From Glo-17 sp964637835 (GTDB lineage: Bacteria; Krumholzibacteriota; Krumholzibacteriia; LZORAL124-64-63): a DNA stretch of 64,000 nt. Below are positions 7,969 through 16,763 of the stretch, piece after piece (position 1 is the first letter of the stretch; the number at the start of each line of letters is the position of its first letter). The notes beneath the pieces were generated by a model. That model searched no databases. It saw nothing but the letters and a program-made list of their open reading frames with translations, and was not told where the DNA came from. A program made the translations under genes and the position numbers. Location of the stretch: contig CAZWYF010000005.1 in the NCBI GenBank assembly GCA_964637835.1, forward strand, positions 92,869 to 156,868, written 5' to 3'.

Positions 7969-9282
7969 ATGCGATCGCGAATGATCCTCGCCGCCATGGC
8001 CACGACGGCCCTGCTGGTGTCCGTCCCGGCCCTGGCCGGAGCTGGCGACCAGTCCGGCAGCCAGTCCGGCGACCAGTCCGGCGACCAGTCCAGCGACCAG
8101 ACGCGCCAGGCGGCCTACCAGCCGCGCCTGATGAACGTCGATCAGCTCATCGGCCAGCCCGTCGAGAGCCGCACCGGCCAGGACCTGGGCAAGCTCCACG
8201 AGCTGGTCATGGATCCCCGCCGCAACGGCATCGCCTACGCGGTGATCGCCCATGGCGGCTTCATGAGCTTCGGCGCCGACCACTTCGCCATCCCCTGGAC
8301 CGGCCTGGAGATCGTTCCCGGCGCCGTGCCCGAGCACACGAAGATCGTGATCGACGCCACGCGCAGCCGCCTGCAGCGCGCGCAACGTTACGATGACGAC
8401 TGGCCGCACGTCGGCGACCCCCGCTTCATCGAGGCCGTGCATGCGGCCTTCGACAGCGAGCACACCACCGAGGGCGAGCAGCCCGGGTGGCGCCAGGAGA
8501 TGGCGGACATCCAGGGCCAGGTGGACACGGCCGACCATCGGGGTCGCCGCCTGGGCAGGCTGGCCGGGACGGATGTCTCCTGCGCCAGCATGGACCACCT
8601 CGGCGACGTCGAGCACCTGCTGGTGGACGTCAACCGCGGCCACCTCGCCTACGTGATCGTCGACGTGAAGGACCAGGTGGCGAAGCCGGACGCCCTGGGG
8701 ACCGAGATGGTGGCCGTCCCCTGGCATGCCGTGCAGGTGCGCGGCACGACCATCCACGTGGACACCACGCCGCAGACGCTGCGGAACCTCGCCTACCAGC
8801 CGGATGAACGCTGGAGGCTCGAGGATCCCGACCATGCGCTGCAGATGCACCGGCAGATGCAGCTGGAGCCGTACTGGGTGGTGAGCATCTGGAAGCCCGA
8901 GAAGTACCAGGTGCCCGCCGATCGGCTGGCGCGCGACCGGATGTCGACGGGCGAGATCATGACCGTGGTCGGCGAGATCACGGGCGTCGAGCGCGACGGC
9001 GAGGCCGTGACCCTGCACGTGGCCACCGACGCGGGCAAGACCTACGTGGTGGACGCCGGGACGTCCGCCGACCTGAAGGCGATCTCGGTCGAGCAGGGCG
9101 ATCACGTGGCGGTCCGGGGCCGCCGGCCCGGGGACGACCCGAAGGACGACCCGAAGGACGACCCGAAGGACGACCCGAAGCGAGACGTCGACCTGGTGGC
9201 CCACGTGATCAGCAAGGACGACCAGAGCGTCCATGTGGCCGCCCGGCCCGCCAGCGGTTCCGCCCAGCGTTACGGCAACTGA
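7969..9282 (+). CDS. Exported protein with two PRC-barrel domains
   Basis: A 437-residue protein with a signal peptide (R-S-R-M then hydrophobic to A-L-A near residue 23). A Gln/Ser/Asp-rich tandem repeat linker follows. The first PRC-barrel covers about 50-115 (Q-L-I-G-Q-P-V then F-A-I-P-W) and the second about 195-265 (V-E-H-L-L-V-D-V then V-A-V-P-W). A further beta-rich region near 330-390 looks like an OB-type fold. The tail carries four exact D-D-P-K repeats. PRC-barrels usually mediate protein or RNA contacts in the cytosol, so export is noteworthy though seen in other stress-linked proteins. It precedes the lipoprotein gene by 18 bp. Confidence 0.85.
   Translation: MRSRMILAAMATTALLVSVPALAGAGDQSGSQSGDQSGDQSSDQTRQAAYQPRLMNVDQLIGQPVESRTGQDLGKLHELVMDPRRNGIAYAVIAHGGFMSFGADHFAIPWTGLEIVPGAVPEHTKIVIDATRSRLQRAQRYDDDWPHVGDPRFIEAVHAAFDSEHTTEGEQPGWRQEMADIQGQVDTADHRGRRLGRLAGTDVSCASMDHLGDVEHLLVDVNRGHLAYVIVDVKDQVAKPDALGTEMVAVPWHAVQVRGTTIHVDTTPQTLRNLAYQPDERWRLEDPDHALQMHRQMQLEPYWVVSIWKPEKYQVPADRLARDRMSTGEIMTVVGEITGVERDGEAVTLHVATDAGKTYVVDAGTSADLKAISVEQGDHVAVRGRRPGDDPKDDPKDDPKDDPKRDVDLVAHVISKDDQSVHVAARPASGSAQRYGN
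8044..8100 (+). repeat. 12-nt in-frame tandem repeat (G-D-Q-S units)
   Basis: About 4.75 copies of ggcgaccagtcc with few changes, coding G-D-Q-S just after the signal peptide of the PRC-barrel protein. The unit is a multiple of three, so copy-number change would alter linker length without a frameshift. Confidence 0.9.
9133..9180 (+). repeat. 12-nt in-frame tandem repeat (D-D-P-K units)
   Basis: Four perfect copies of gacgacccgaag coding D-D-P-K near the C-terminus of the same PRC-barrel protein. Perfect identity suggests recent slippage expansion. Confidence 0.95.
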
Positions 9283-9300
9283 TCGGACGGAGGCATGCTC

Positions 9301-10899
9301 ATGCGATCCCGCGAACCCCATGCCGGCGCTCCCCCCGCGGGGGGCGGCCGGCAGCCGCTGCTCCTGCTGCTCGGCGTGGTCGTCCTGGTGCTGGGCGGCT
9401 GTGGCGATGACGATGGTCCAGCCGCGCCGGCCGACGACCCCGACCAGTTCGGCGTCCTCTCCGGCGTGGTGACCGACGTGGCCGGCGATCCGGTGGCCGG
9501 CGCCGTGGTCACCGCCGACGGCGCCACCGCCGTGACCAGCGAGACGGGTTACTTCGTGACCCGGCGCGCGCCCCTGGGCGACGTGGCGGTCCGCATCGAC
9601 GCGGCGGGCCACGCGCCGAATTACCGGCGCGTCTTCCTGGCCACCGGACGCACGGTGCACCTCACGGACATCGCCCTGCGGGCCTTCTCCACCGGCGTGA
9701 TCGACGCCGACACCGGGGGCGAGGTGACCGCCGGCGATGGCGCGGCCACCCTCGCCGTGCCAGCCGGCGCCCTGGTCACCCTCGACGGGCTGCCCTACAC
9801 CGGCGAGGCGACGGTGGAACTGGCCGCCATCATGCCCGGCGATCCGCGCTTCCACGACCTCTTCCCCGGCGACTTCACCGGCCTCCGCCTCGATGGCCGC
9901 GACCAGCCCCTGGTCTGCTGGGGGGTGGCGACCATCAACCTCACCGGCAGCGGCGGCCAGGTGCTCGATCTGGCGGCCGAGGCCAACGCCACGCTCACCA
10001 CCACCATCCCCGCCAGTCAGGACGACCCGCCGCCGAGCCTGCCCGCCTGGTGGTTCGACGGGGAGCAGGCCGAGTGGCGGGAGGGCCCGGTGGCCACGCG
10101 CGAGGGCGATACCTTCACCGTCGCCATCCCCACCACGGCGACCTGGAATCTCGGCGCCCCGGTGGAGAACATCTGCGCCCTGGCCGGCGTGGTGCACGAC
10201 GGCACCGATCGCCCGGTGGCCGGTGTGCGCGTGGTGGCCCGCAGCCTGGACCGCGCCTTCCGCAGCGAGGTGGCCACCGGGCCGGGCGGCGCCTTCGAGG
10301 TGCGGGCCCTGACCTCCGGCCCCACCGAGGTCTGGGCCATCAGCGGCACCCTGGCCGGCGAGCGGCGGCGGATCGAGGTGGCCGACCAGTGCCCGCAGGC
10401 CCTGGCCGCGCCGCTGGTGCTGCCGGTGCCGGAGTTCACCGCGACCCTGACCTGGGGCGACGAGCCGGCCGATCTGGATGCGCACCTGCTGGTGCCGGCC
10501 GTCTGGACGCCGGATGCCGATTACGCCCACGTGCACGCCGACAGTCCCGGCGGGCACGACGACTGGCCGTATGCCGCCCTCGACCGCGACGCCATCGCCG
10601 GCCACGGCCCGGAGGTGGTCACCGGCTCCCGCATCCTGGAGGGTCGCTACCAGCTCTGGATCCACGACGCCAGCACCGGCGACAGCGCCACGCTGCACGC
10701 CTCCGGCGCGGTGGTCCAGCTCGAGGTGCGTGGCCAGCTGCACCTGTTCCGCGCCGACCAGGTGGACCTGGCCGATGGCGACCCCTCCGGCTGGTGGCAC
10801 GTCACCGACCTGCTGCTCATCGACGGCGAGGCCACGGTGGATCCGGTCATGGCCTTCCAGCCCCGATTCTCCGAGGCCGGGATGATCGAGGCGCGCTGA
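9301..10899 (+). CDS. Lipoprotein with carboxypeptidase-regulatory-like domains
   Basis: A 532-residue protein with a hydrophobic N-terminal run ending in lipobox V-L-G-G-C, so it should be lipid-anchored. Two regulatory-like beta-sandwich units are recognisable: G-V-V-T-D-V-A-G-D-P-V-A-G-A just after the anchor and G-V-V-H-D-G-T-D-R-P-V-A-G-V near 300. The C-terminal third starts T-A-T-L-T-W-G-D-E-P-A-D-L-D-A-H-L, a W/D-rich module often found in surface adhesin-like proteins. I chose ATG 9301 because GGAGG at 9289-9293 is 7 nt away; the ATG at 9295 would be only 1 nt from it. Probably a surface carbohydrate- or protein-binding factor; no enzyme domain is seen. Confidence 0.82.
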   Translation: MRSREPHAGAPPAGGGRQPLLLLLGVVVLVLGGCGDDDGPAAPADDPDQFGVLSGVVTDVAGDPVAGAVVTADGATAVTSETGYFVTRRAPLGDVAVRIDAAGHAPNYRRVFLATGRTVHLTDIALRAFSTGVIDADTGGEVTAGDGAATLAVPAGALVTLDGLPYTGEATVELAAIMPGDPRFHDLFPGDFTGLRLDGRDQPLVCWGVATINLTGSGGQVLDLAAEANATLTTTIPASQDDPPPSLPAWWFDGEQAEWREGPVATREGDTFTVAIPTTATWNLGAPVENICALAGVVHDGTDRPVAGVRVVARSLDRAFRSEVATGPGGAFEVRALTSGPTEVWAISGTLAGERRRIEVADQCPQALAAPLVLPVPEFTATLTWGDEPADLDAHLLVPAVWTPDADYAHVHADSPGGHDDWPYAALDRDAIAGHGPEVVTGSRILEGRYQLWIHDASTGDSATLHASGAVVQLEVRGQLHLFRADQVDLADGDPSGWWHVTDLLLIDGEATVDPVMAFQPRFSEAGMIEAR

Positions 10900-10930
10900 G
10901 CGGCCCCATGCGAGCCGCCGCCCCGCGATC

Positions 10931-10986
10931 GGCGCACGGGGCGGCGGCGCACGGGCGGCGGCGCACGGGCCGCGGCACACGGGCGG
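10931..10986. repeat. 14-nt intergenic tandem repeat
   Basis: Four near-identical copies of ggcgcacgggcggc in the 200-bp non-coding stretch between the lipoprotein and the ABC exporter. The third and fourth copies carry one or two changes. No coding frame is supported here. Confidence 0.75.
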
Positions 10987-11013
10987 CCGTGCCAGGAGCA
11001 GCGGGGGCCGCGC

Positions 11014-11042
11014 TTGACGCTGGGCCGGGAGCGCCCTAGCCT
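11014..11042 (+). promoter_or_regulatory. Putative sigma70-type promoter for the ABC exporter
   Basis: TTGACG at 11014-11019, exact 17-nt spacer, TAGCCT at 11037-11042, about 58 bp before the TTG start at 11100. The -35 box is five of six consensus bases. Confidence 0.5.
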
Positions 11043-11099
11043 TCTGGACGCCTGCCATCCTCCGGCGGGCCCCGGCACCCTGGCACGACGAGGCGTCCC

Positions 11100-12950
11100 T
11101 TGCTGCGATCGACCTGGTCCACCCTGAAACCGTACTGGTCGCTGCTGCGCGGGCAGGAGTGGACCTTCGCGGCGGTGATCGTCCTGATGCTGGGCTCGAC
11201 GGCCGTCAGCCTGGCCGTCCCCCTCTATGCGGGGCGGTTCGTGGATCTGCTGGCCGAAGAGGGCCTCCAGGGCGTCGGGGTCCGGACCCTGATGATCCTC
11301 GCCGGCCTGCTCGCCCTGCAGCTGGTGGGCAGCTTCTTCTACAGCTATCTGAGCCAGCGGCTGGGGCTGCGTGTGGTCACCCGGCTGCGCCATGAGCTCT
11401 TCCGGCACACGCTCAGCCTGCCGAGCCTGTACTTCACCTTCCAGAAGGCCGGCGACCTCTCCAGCCGCGTCACCACCGACGTCGGCCGGATCCAGAACCT
11501 GCTGACCGGCGGGCTGGTGTCGTTCGTCCGCTCGGTGGTCACCTTCTTCGCGGCCCTGGCGCTCATGCTCCAGGTGAACGTCCGCCTGACGCTGGTCGTC
11601 CTGCTGGTGGTGCCGGCCACCATCCTGCTCGTCTCCTTCTTCGGGCGGCACCTCCGCCGGCTCTCGCGCCGCATGTTCGACGACATCGGCGAGCTCAGCA
11701 ACCACGTCCAGGAGGTGGCCGGCGCCATCCGTGCGGTGAAGGTCTTCGGCTGCGAGGACCACGAGCAGGGCCGGTTCGACGGCCGGCTGGACCATTTCCT
11801 GTCCGCCGGGTTCCGTCGCGCGCTGCTCTCGGCGGCTCTCGACTCCCTGTCCCAGATCCTCATGTGGCTGTGCCTGATCGTGGTGGTGGTCTACGGCTTC
11901 TACCTGTCCAGCCAGGGCCGGGCCACCTACGGCGAGCTGGTCACCTTCCTGCTGCTGGCGTTCCGGGTGGCCGCGCCCATGGGGGCGCTCACGTCGCTCT
12001 ATGGCCAGGCCCAGGGGGCGGTGGCGGCCGCCGCCCGGCTGGACGAGGTCTTCCATGCCCGACCCGAGACCGAGGAGCTGGGCAGCGGGACCACCGAGGA
12101 CGTCCGCGCGCCGGTGGGCCGCTCGGTTCCCGCCGTGGCGCGCGACCTGGCCACCCCGGTCGCGGGCGAGGCCTCGCGGGTGCGGTTCGAGGGCGTCTGG
12201 TTCGGCTATGGCGAGGATGGCCAGGCGGGTCGTGGCGGATCCGCGGGCCGCGAGGACGAGGCGGGCCAGGCCCGCTGGACGCTGGAGGCGATCGATCTGA
12301 CCCTCGAGGCCGGCGAGCGCGTGGCCCTGGTGGGCCCCAGCGGCGCGGGCAAGACCACGCTGGCGGGCCTGGTGCTGCGCCTGTTCGATCCGCAGCGGGG
12401 TCGTCTGTGCCTCGGGGACCGGCCGTATACCGACTTCGACGTGCGCGCCCTGCGCCGCCGCATGGCCTACGTGCCCCAGGAGGCCGTGCTCTACGACGCC
12501 ACCGTGGCCGAGAACATCCGCTTCGGCCTGACCGAGGCGGCGGACGGGGACGTGCGCACCGCGGCCGAGCGCGCCCAGGCGCTCGGCTTCATCGAGCGGC
12601 TCGCCGACGGATTCGACAGCCGGGTGGGCGACCGGGGCGTGCGGCTCAGCGGCGGCGAACGACAGCGCCTGGCCCTGGCCCGGGCCTTCCTGCGGAATCC
12701 CGAACTGCTGGTGCTGGACGAGCCCACCAGCGCCCTGGACGCGGCCAGCGAGGAGGCCGTGCAGCGCGCGCTGGCCGAGCTCATGGCCGGGCGCACCACC
12801 CTGGTGGTGGCCCATCGCCTGTCGCTGGTGCGCGATCTCGACCGGATCGTGGTGCTCGAAGGCGGGCGCGTGGTCGAGAGCGGCCCGCATGCCGAACTGC
12901 TGGCGCGTCGCGGCCTCTACGCCCGCCTCTACGGCCTGCAGCACGGCTGA
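11100..12950 (+). CDS. ABC transporter, fused permease-ATPase half-exporter
   Basis: A 616-residue half-transporter of the MsbA/LmrA/BmrA type, expected to work as a homodimer in the inner membrane to export lipids or hydrophobic compounds. Residues about 20-310 hold six membrane helices. The ATPase domain has Walker A G-P-S-G-A-G-K-T at 412-419, signature L-S-G-G-E at 516-520, Walker B with Asp540-Glu541, and the H-loop A-H-R-L-S. A polar, poorly conserved insert of about 50 residues joins the two parts. The start is TTG 11100 with GAGG upstream; the next in-frame Met is too far inside. Substrate unknown. Confidence 0.92.
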   Translation: MLRSTWSTLKPYWSLLRGQEWTFAAVIVLMLGSTAVSLAVPLYAGRFVDLLAEEGLQGVGVRTLMILAGLLALQLVGSFFYSYLSQRLGLRVVTRLRHELFRHTLSLPSLYFTFQKAGDLSSRVTTDVGRIQNLLTGGLVSFVRSVVTFFAALALMLQVNVRLTLVVLLVVPATILLVSFFGRHLRRLSRRMFDDIGELSNHVQEVAGAIRAVKVFGCEDHEQGRFDGRLDHFLSAGFRRALLSAALDSLSQILMWLCLIVVVVYGFYLSSQGRATYGELVTFLLLAFRVAAPMGALTSLYGQAQGAVAAAARLDEVFHARPETEELGSGTTEDVRAPVGRSVPAVARDLATPVAGEASRVRFEGVWFGYGEDGQAGRGGSAGREDEAGQARWTLEAIDLTLEAGERVALVGPSGAGKTTLAGLVLRLFDPQRGRLCLGDRPYTDFDVRALRRRMAYVPQEAVLYDATVAENIRFGLTEAADGDVRTAAERAQALGFIERLADGFDSRVGDRGVRLSGGERQRLALARAFLRNPELLVLDEPTSALDAASEEAVQRALAELMAGRTTLVVAHRLSLVRDLDRIVVLEGGRVVESGPHAELLARRGLYARLYGLQHG

Positions 12951-12954
12951 GAGC

Positions 12955-12977
12955 CTCGCCCCGCGCGCCGCGGCGAG
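12955..12977 (+). terminator. Possible GC-rich hairpin after the ABC exporter
   Basis: CTCGCC at 12955-12960 pairs with GGCGAG at 12972-12977, with a further GC-only inner part, just after the stop. No T-tract follows, so a terminator role is weak inference. Confidence 0.25.
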
Positions 12978-13012
12978 TCGAGCTCGCGGCCGGCCGCTCC
13001 CATGGTCTGCGG

Positions 13013-13042
13013 TTGATTCGCCAGCGGCGCGGCGGTTACCAT
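13013..13042 (+). promoter_or_regulatory. Putative promoter for the OPT transporter
   Basis: TTGATT at 13013-13018, 18-nt spacer and TACCAT at 13037-13042, about 70 bp before the ATG at 13112. Fits a sigma70-type promoter loosely. Confidence 0.4.
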
Positions 13043-13111
13043 GCGCCGGTCGTCCGCGCCGGGATGTCCTGCGTGCCGGTGCGCTTCCCCACGCGAATCG
13101 GAAGGACTGCC

Positions 13112-15142
13112 ATGGCCCATCCTGCCAAGGAGACCATCACCGGTCTGCCGGCCAACGCGCGCCGGCCCCTCGAGCCCGGCGAATCCTACGTCCCGGTGGT
13201 GCCCGGCGAGGACGTGCCGGAGGTGACCACCCGGTCGGTGAGCCTCGGCCTGATCCTGTGCGCCGTCTTCGCCATGAGCGCGGCCTACGTCGCGCTCAAG
13301 CTCGGCCAGGGGATCGAGGCGGCCATCCCCATCGCCATCATCGGCATCGGCTACTCCCAGCTCATGTCTCGGCGCAGCACCATGCTGGAGAACGTGATCA
13401 TCCAGTCCATCGGGGCCAACAGCAGCCACGTGGTCTCCGGCGCGGTGTTCACCATCCCGGCGCTGTACATGCTGGCCGCCGACGGCATCTACGGCATCGA
13501 CGCGCCCACCATCTGGCAGGTGATCATCGTCTCCTTCCTGGGCGGCTGCCTGGGGGTGCTCTTCCTGATCCCCCTGCGTCACCATTTCATGGTGGAGATG
13601 CACGGGCGGTTCCCCTGGCCCGAGGGCACGGCCACCACCGAGATCATCCTCTCGGGCGAGCGGGTCGGCGGCCAGGCCAAGGTGCTGGCGCTGGCCGCGG
13701 GCCTGGGGGCTCTCTACGACGGTCTGGTGCTGATCGTGCGCGCCATGGGCGAACTGATCAACTTCCGCTCCGTGTGGATCGGGCAGTACCTGGAGAGCCA
13801 CTTCCTCAAGCTCTCCATCCTCAACAACGCGGCCATCGTGGGCGTGGGCTACATCATCGGCGTGCGGTACGCGGCCATCATCGCGGCGGGGTCGTTCATG
13901 GCCTCGTGGCTGCTGGTGCCCATGGTCTACGCCATCGGCCAGCACGTGCCGCAGGTGCTGGCGCCGGGGACCATCCCCATCGGCGAGATGAGCATCGACG
14001 AGGTCTTCAAGTACTACGTCCGCATCATCGGCGTGGGCGGGATCGCCGGCGCCGGGCTGCTGGGCATCCTGCAGTCGCTGCCCTCGATGGTCCGGTCCAT
14101 CGGCGCCAACATGCGCGGCATGAAGAGCCAGGATGAGCGCGACCGCCATCACGTCCCGCGCACCGATCGGTCCCTGCCCGCCGCGGTCACCGGCGTGGGC
14201 ACGGTGATCTTCGCGCTCAGCGCCATCCTCTTCTTCACCTTCGGCCTGGGCGTCGAGGGCGCGCTGGGCTACGCGCTGGCGGGCACGGTCCTGGTGATCG
14301 TGATCGCGTTCCTGTTCGCGCCGGTCTCGGCACGGGCCATCGCCATCGTGGGCACCAACCCGGTCTCGGGCATGACCATGCTCACGCTCATCATCACCGG
14401 CGTGGTCATGTCCCGCATGGGGCTGACCGGCGGCGAGGGCATGTTCGTCACCATGATGGTGGGCGGCGTGGTCTGCACCGCCCTGGCCGCTTCCGGCGCC
14501 CTGGCCAGCGATCTGAAGGTGGGCCACTGGATCGGCGCGACCCCCTCGCGGCAGCTCGGCCTGAAGTTCCTGGGCACCCTGGTAGCGGCCATCTTCTGCG
14601 GCATCGCCATGTGGCTGCTGGCGCAGCAGGGCGAGGGCTTCGGCAGCCGGGCCATCCCCGCGCCCCAGGCCTCGGCCATGAAGGAGATCCTGGTGGGCAT
14701 CTTCGGGACCACCGCGCAGCCGCTGCAGTGGTACCTGTTCGGCCTCGGCGTGGTCTTCGCGGTGATCCTGCGCATCACCGGCGTGCCGGCCCTGGCCTTC
14801 GCCCTGGGCATGTACCTGCCCATGGAGATCAACACGCCGGTGCTGCTGGGCGGCATCCTGGCCTGGTTCGTCCAGCGCCAGCGGGCCGGCGAGGACGAGG
14901 AGGCCCCGAAGGCCCGCCACCAGCAGGGCATCCTCATCGCGTCGGGACTGATCGCCGGCGGGGCGCTCATGGGCGTCCTCAACGCGCTGCTCAACGTGGT
15001 GTTCGGGCAGGAGAACATGACCCGCCTGCACATCCTCGGCGAGCGCCAGTTCGAGGGCCTGCTGGGCGAGGGGATCGCCATCGTCCTGCTGGCCGGGCTG
15101 TGCGTCCTGCTGGTGGGCTGGGCCCGCAAGGCGGCCCGCTAG
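13112..15142 (+). CDS. OPT-family oligopeptide/metal-chelate transporter
   Basis: A 676-residue inner-membrane protein with more than a dozen hydrophobic segments. Early motifs such as Y-V-A-L-K-L-G-Q-G-I-E-A-A-I-P and I-Q-S-I-G-A-N-S-S-H-V are typical of bacterial OPT proteins, as is W-P-E-G-T-A near residue 170. The family imports short peptides or peptide- and amino-acid-metal complexes, driven by proton symport. ATG 13112 is preceded by GGAAGG. It stands alone between an exporter and a desaturase, so the substrate cannot be told from context. Confidence 0.9.
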   Translation: MAHPAKETITGLPANARRPLEPGESYVPVVPGEDVPEVTTRSVSLGLILCAVFAMSAAYVALKLGQGIEAAIPIAIIGIGYSQLMSRRSTMLENVIIQSIGANSSHVVSGAVFTIPALYMLAADGIYGIDAPTIWQVIIVSFLGGCLGVLFLIPLRHHFMVEMHGRFPWPEGTATTEIILSGERVGGQAKVLALAAGLGALYDGLVLIVRAMGELINFRSVWIGQYLESHFLKLSILNNAAIVGVGYIIGVRYAAIIAAGSFMASWLLVPMVYAIGQHVPQVLAPGTIPIGEMSIDEVFKYYVRIIGVGGIAGAGLLGILQSLPSMVRSIGANMRGMKSQDERDRHHVPRTDRSLPAAVTGVGTVIFALSAILFFTFGLGVEGALGYALAGTVLVIVIAFLFAPVSARAIAIVGTNPVSGMTMLTLIITGVVMSRMGLTGGEGMFVTMMVGGVVCTALAASGALASDLKVGHWIGATPSRQLGLKFLGTLVAAIFCGIAMWLLAQQGEGFGSRAIPAPQASAMKEILVGIFGTTAQPLQWYLFGLGVVFAVILRITGVPALAFALGMYLPMEINTPVLLGGILAWFVQRQRAGEDEEAPKARHQQGILIASGLIAGGALMGVLNALLNVVFGQENMTRLHILGERQFEGLLGEGIAIVLLAGLCVLLVGWARKAAR

Positions 15143-15196
15143 GCGGCCGGCCGGGCGGCGCGCCAGGCGGCCCGCCAGGCGGCGCGCCAGGCGGGA
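15143..15196. repeat. Short GC-rich intergenic repeat
   Basis: Right after the OPT stop, the words ggcggcgcgccag and ggcggcccgccag recur about four times with a 12-13-nt period. It lies in a 234-bp non-coding stretch that otherwise holds only the desaturase leader. Probably slippage-derived. Confidence 0.6.
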
Positions 15197-15376
15197 TCGC
15201 CGGTGGGATCGTTCCGCCGGTCATCGATCGCGGCGCCCGGGAGGCCGGCTTCCCGGGCGCCGTCGATTGCCGGTTGCGAGATCTGGGATTGATTGTCCTG
15301 GTCATCGCCACCACCGCCACGCTCGCTGCCACCGCTGCCCTCTCTGCCCCGGCCGTCGTCGCCGCAGGAGACCATC

Positions 15377-16273
15377 GTGACCACCGCCGCTCGCCGCCCG
15401 CTCTGGCGTCAGCCGGGCTTCCTCGGCTATGCCACGCTGCACCTGGCCTGCCTGGCCGCCTTCTGGACCGGCATCAGCTGGGGGGCCGTCGTGGTGGGCC
15501 TGGGGCTCTATCTGGTGCGGATGTTCGCCATCACCGGCTTCTACCACCGGTACTTCAGCCACCGGACGTTCAAGACCTCGCGGTTCCTGCAGTTCGTCTT
15601 CGCGCTGCTCGGGGCGAGCAGCGGCCAGCGCGGCCCGCTCTGGTGGGCCAGCCATCACCGCCGCCATCACGCCCGCGCCGACCAGGCGGACGACCTCCAT
15701 TCCCCTCGCCAGCACGGCCTCTGGCACAGCCACGTCGGCTGGATCTGGCAGCCGGAGGCGGCGGTCACCGAGCGGCGGTGGATCAAGGATCTGTGGCGGA
15801 TGCCGGAGCTGCGCTGGCTGGACCGCTGGCACCTGGTGGCGCCGGTGGGGCTCGGGGTGGGGGTGTTCCTGCTGGGCTGGTGGCTGGAGTCGGCCGCGCC
15901 GAGCTGGGGCACCGATCGCTGGCAGATGCTGGTGGTGGGCTTCTGCTGCTCCACCGTGGCGCTCTACCACGGGACCTACACCATCAACTCGCTGAGCCAC
16001 CGTTTCGGCCGGCGGCGTTTCGCCACGCGGGACGACAGCCGCAACAACTGGCTGCTGGCCATCCTCACCCTCGGCGAGGGCTGGCACAACAACCACCACA
16101 TGTTCCCCGGCACCGTGCGCCAGGGCTTCCGCTGGTACGAGTTCGATCCCACCTGGTACCTGCTCTGGGTCATGGAGCGTCTGCGGCTGGTCCATGATCT
16201 GCGCGGCTTGCCGACGCGGGCGCGGACCATGCTCGCCGGCGGCGCTGGGCCGCGGAGCGGTCAGACCATCTGA
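15377..16273 (+). CDS. Membrane acyl-CoA/acyl-lipid delta-9-type desaturase
   Basis: A 298-residue integral membrane di-iron desaturase that would introduce a cis double bond into fatty acyl chains. The three histidine boxes are present: H-R-Y-F-S-H (57-62), H-R-R-H-H (94-98) and H-N-N-H-H (237-241). Several hydrophobic segments surround them. I chose GTG 15377, preceded by GCAGGAG with a 6-nt gap; an upstream TTG would add 28 low-complexity Pro/Ser residues. It sits next to the sigma-like/DoxX pair and the CFA-type operon, and unsaturated acyl chains are exactly the substrates of CFA synthases. That suggests a shared lipid-modification role. Confidence 0.92.
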   Translation: MTTAARRPLWRQPGFLGYATLHLACLAAFWTGISWGAVVVGLGLYLVRMFAITGFYHRYFSHRTFKTSRFLQFVFALLGASSGQRGPLWWASHHRRHHARADQADDLHSPRQHGLWHSHVGWIWQPEAAVTERRWIKDLWRMPELRWLDRWHLVAPVGLGVGVFLLGWWLESAAPSWGTDRWQMLVVGFCCSTVALYHGTYTINSLSHRFGRRRFATRDDSRNNWLLAILTLGEGWHNNHHMFPGTVRQGFRWYEFDPTWYLLWVMERLRLVHDLRGLPTRARTMLAGGAGPRSGQTI

Positions 16274-16289
16274 CCCGCCGCGGGCGCGG

Positions 16290-16754
16290 TCAGTCGCCGC
16301 CACCACCGCGGCGGCGAGCATCCAGTGCGAGCCGCGGCGGGGCCTCGAGCGCCAGCGCCGTGACGGCGGCCAGCACGTAGACGCCGTTGCGGGCAGCGGT
16401 GGCGAAGGCCGCAGCGCTGGCCTGCCCGTTGCCCGCGAGGGCCTCGGCATAGCCGAGGATGAACTGGCCGCCGGCCAGCAGGACGAACACCACGCCGGCC
16501 GCCAGCGTCACCGCCCGCCGCCGCCATCCCAGCAGCAGCAGCACGCCCACGATGAGCTCGGCGAAGGGCAGCAGGTAGGCCAGGATGCTGACGGCGAATC
16601 CCGGCAGGAACGTGCCGGCGAACATCCCGCCCAGGTAGCCGGCGAAGCCCGCCAGCCCCATGCCCAGCAGCTTGTAGGCGCCGGCCACCGTCAGGATCAG
16701 CCCGAGAAACCAGCGCACGACCAGATCGGCCAGGGAGCGTCCCGGAGACGTCAT
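16290..16754 (-). CDS. DoxX-family membrane protein
   Basis: A 154-residue protein with four hydrophobic segments and the DoxX pattern of an N-terminal R-W-F-L-G-L-I-L-T-V-A-G and a later F-A-E-L-I-V-G-V-L-L-L-L-G. DoxX-like proteins are membrane components linked to thiosulfate oxidation, terminal oxidases or redox stress. AGGAGG precedes the ATG at 16754 by 5 nt; an in-frame GTG six bases upstream overlaps that SD and is unlikely. It starts 9 nt after the stop of the sigma-like gene on the same strand, so the two form an operon. It converges on the desaturase. Confidence 0.85.
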   Translation of the reverse strand: MTSPGRSLADLVVRWFLGLILTVAGAYKLLGMGLAGFAGYLGGMFAGTFLPGFAVSILAYLLPFAELIVGVLLLLGWRRRAVTLAAGVVFVLLAGGQFILGYAEALAGNGQASAAAFATAARNGVYVLAAVTALALEAPPRLALDARRRGGGGD

Positions 16755-16763
16755 GATCACCTC

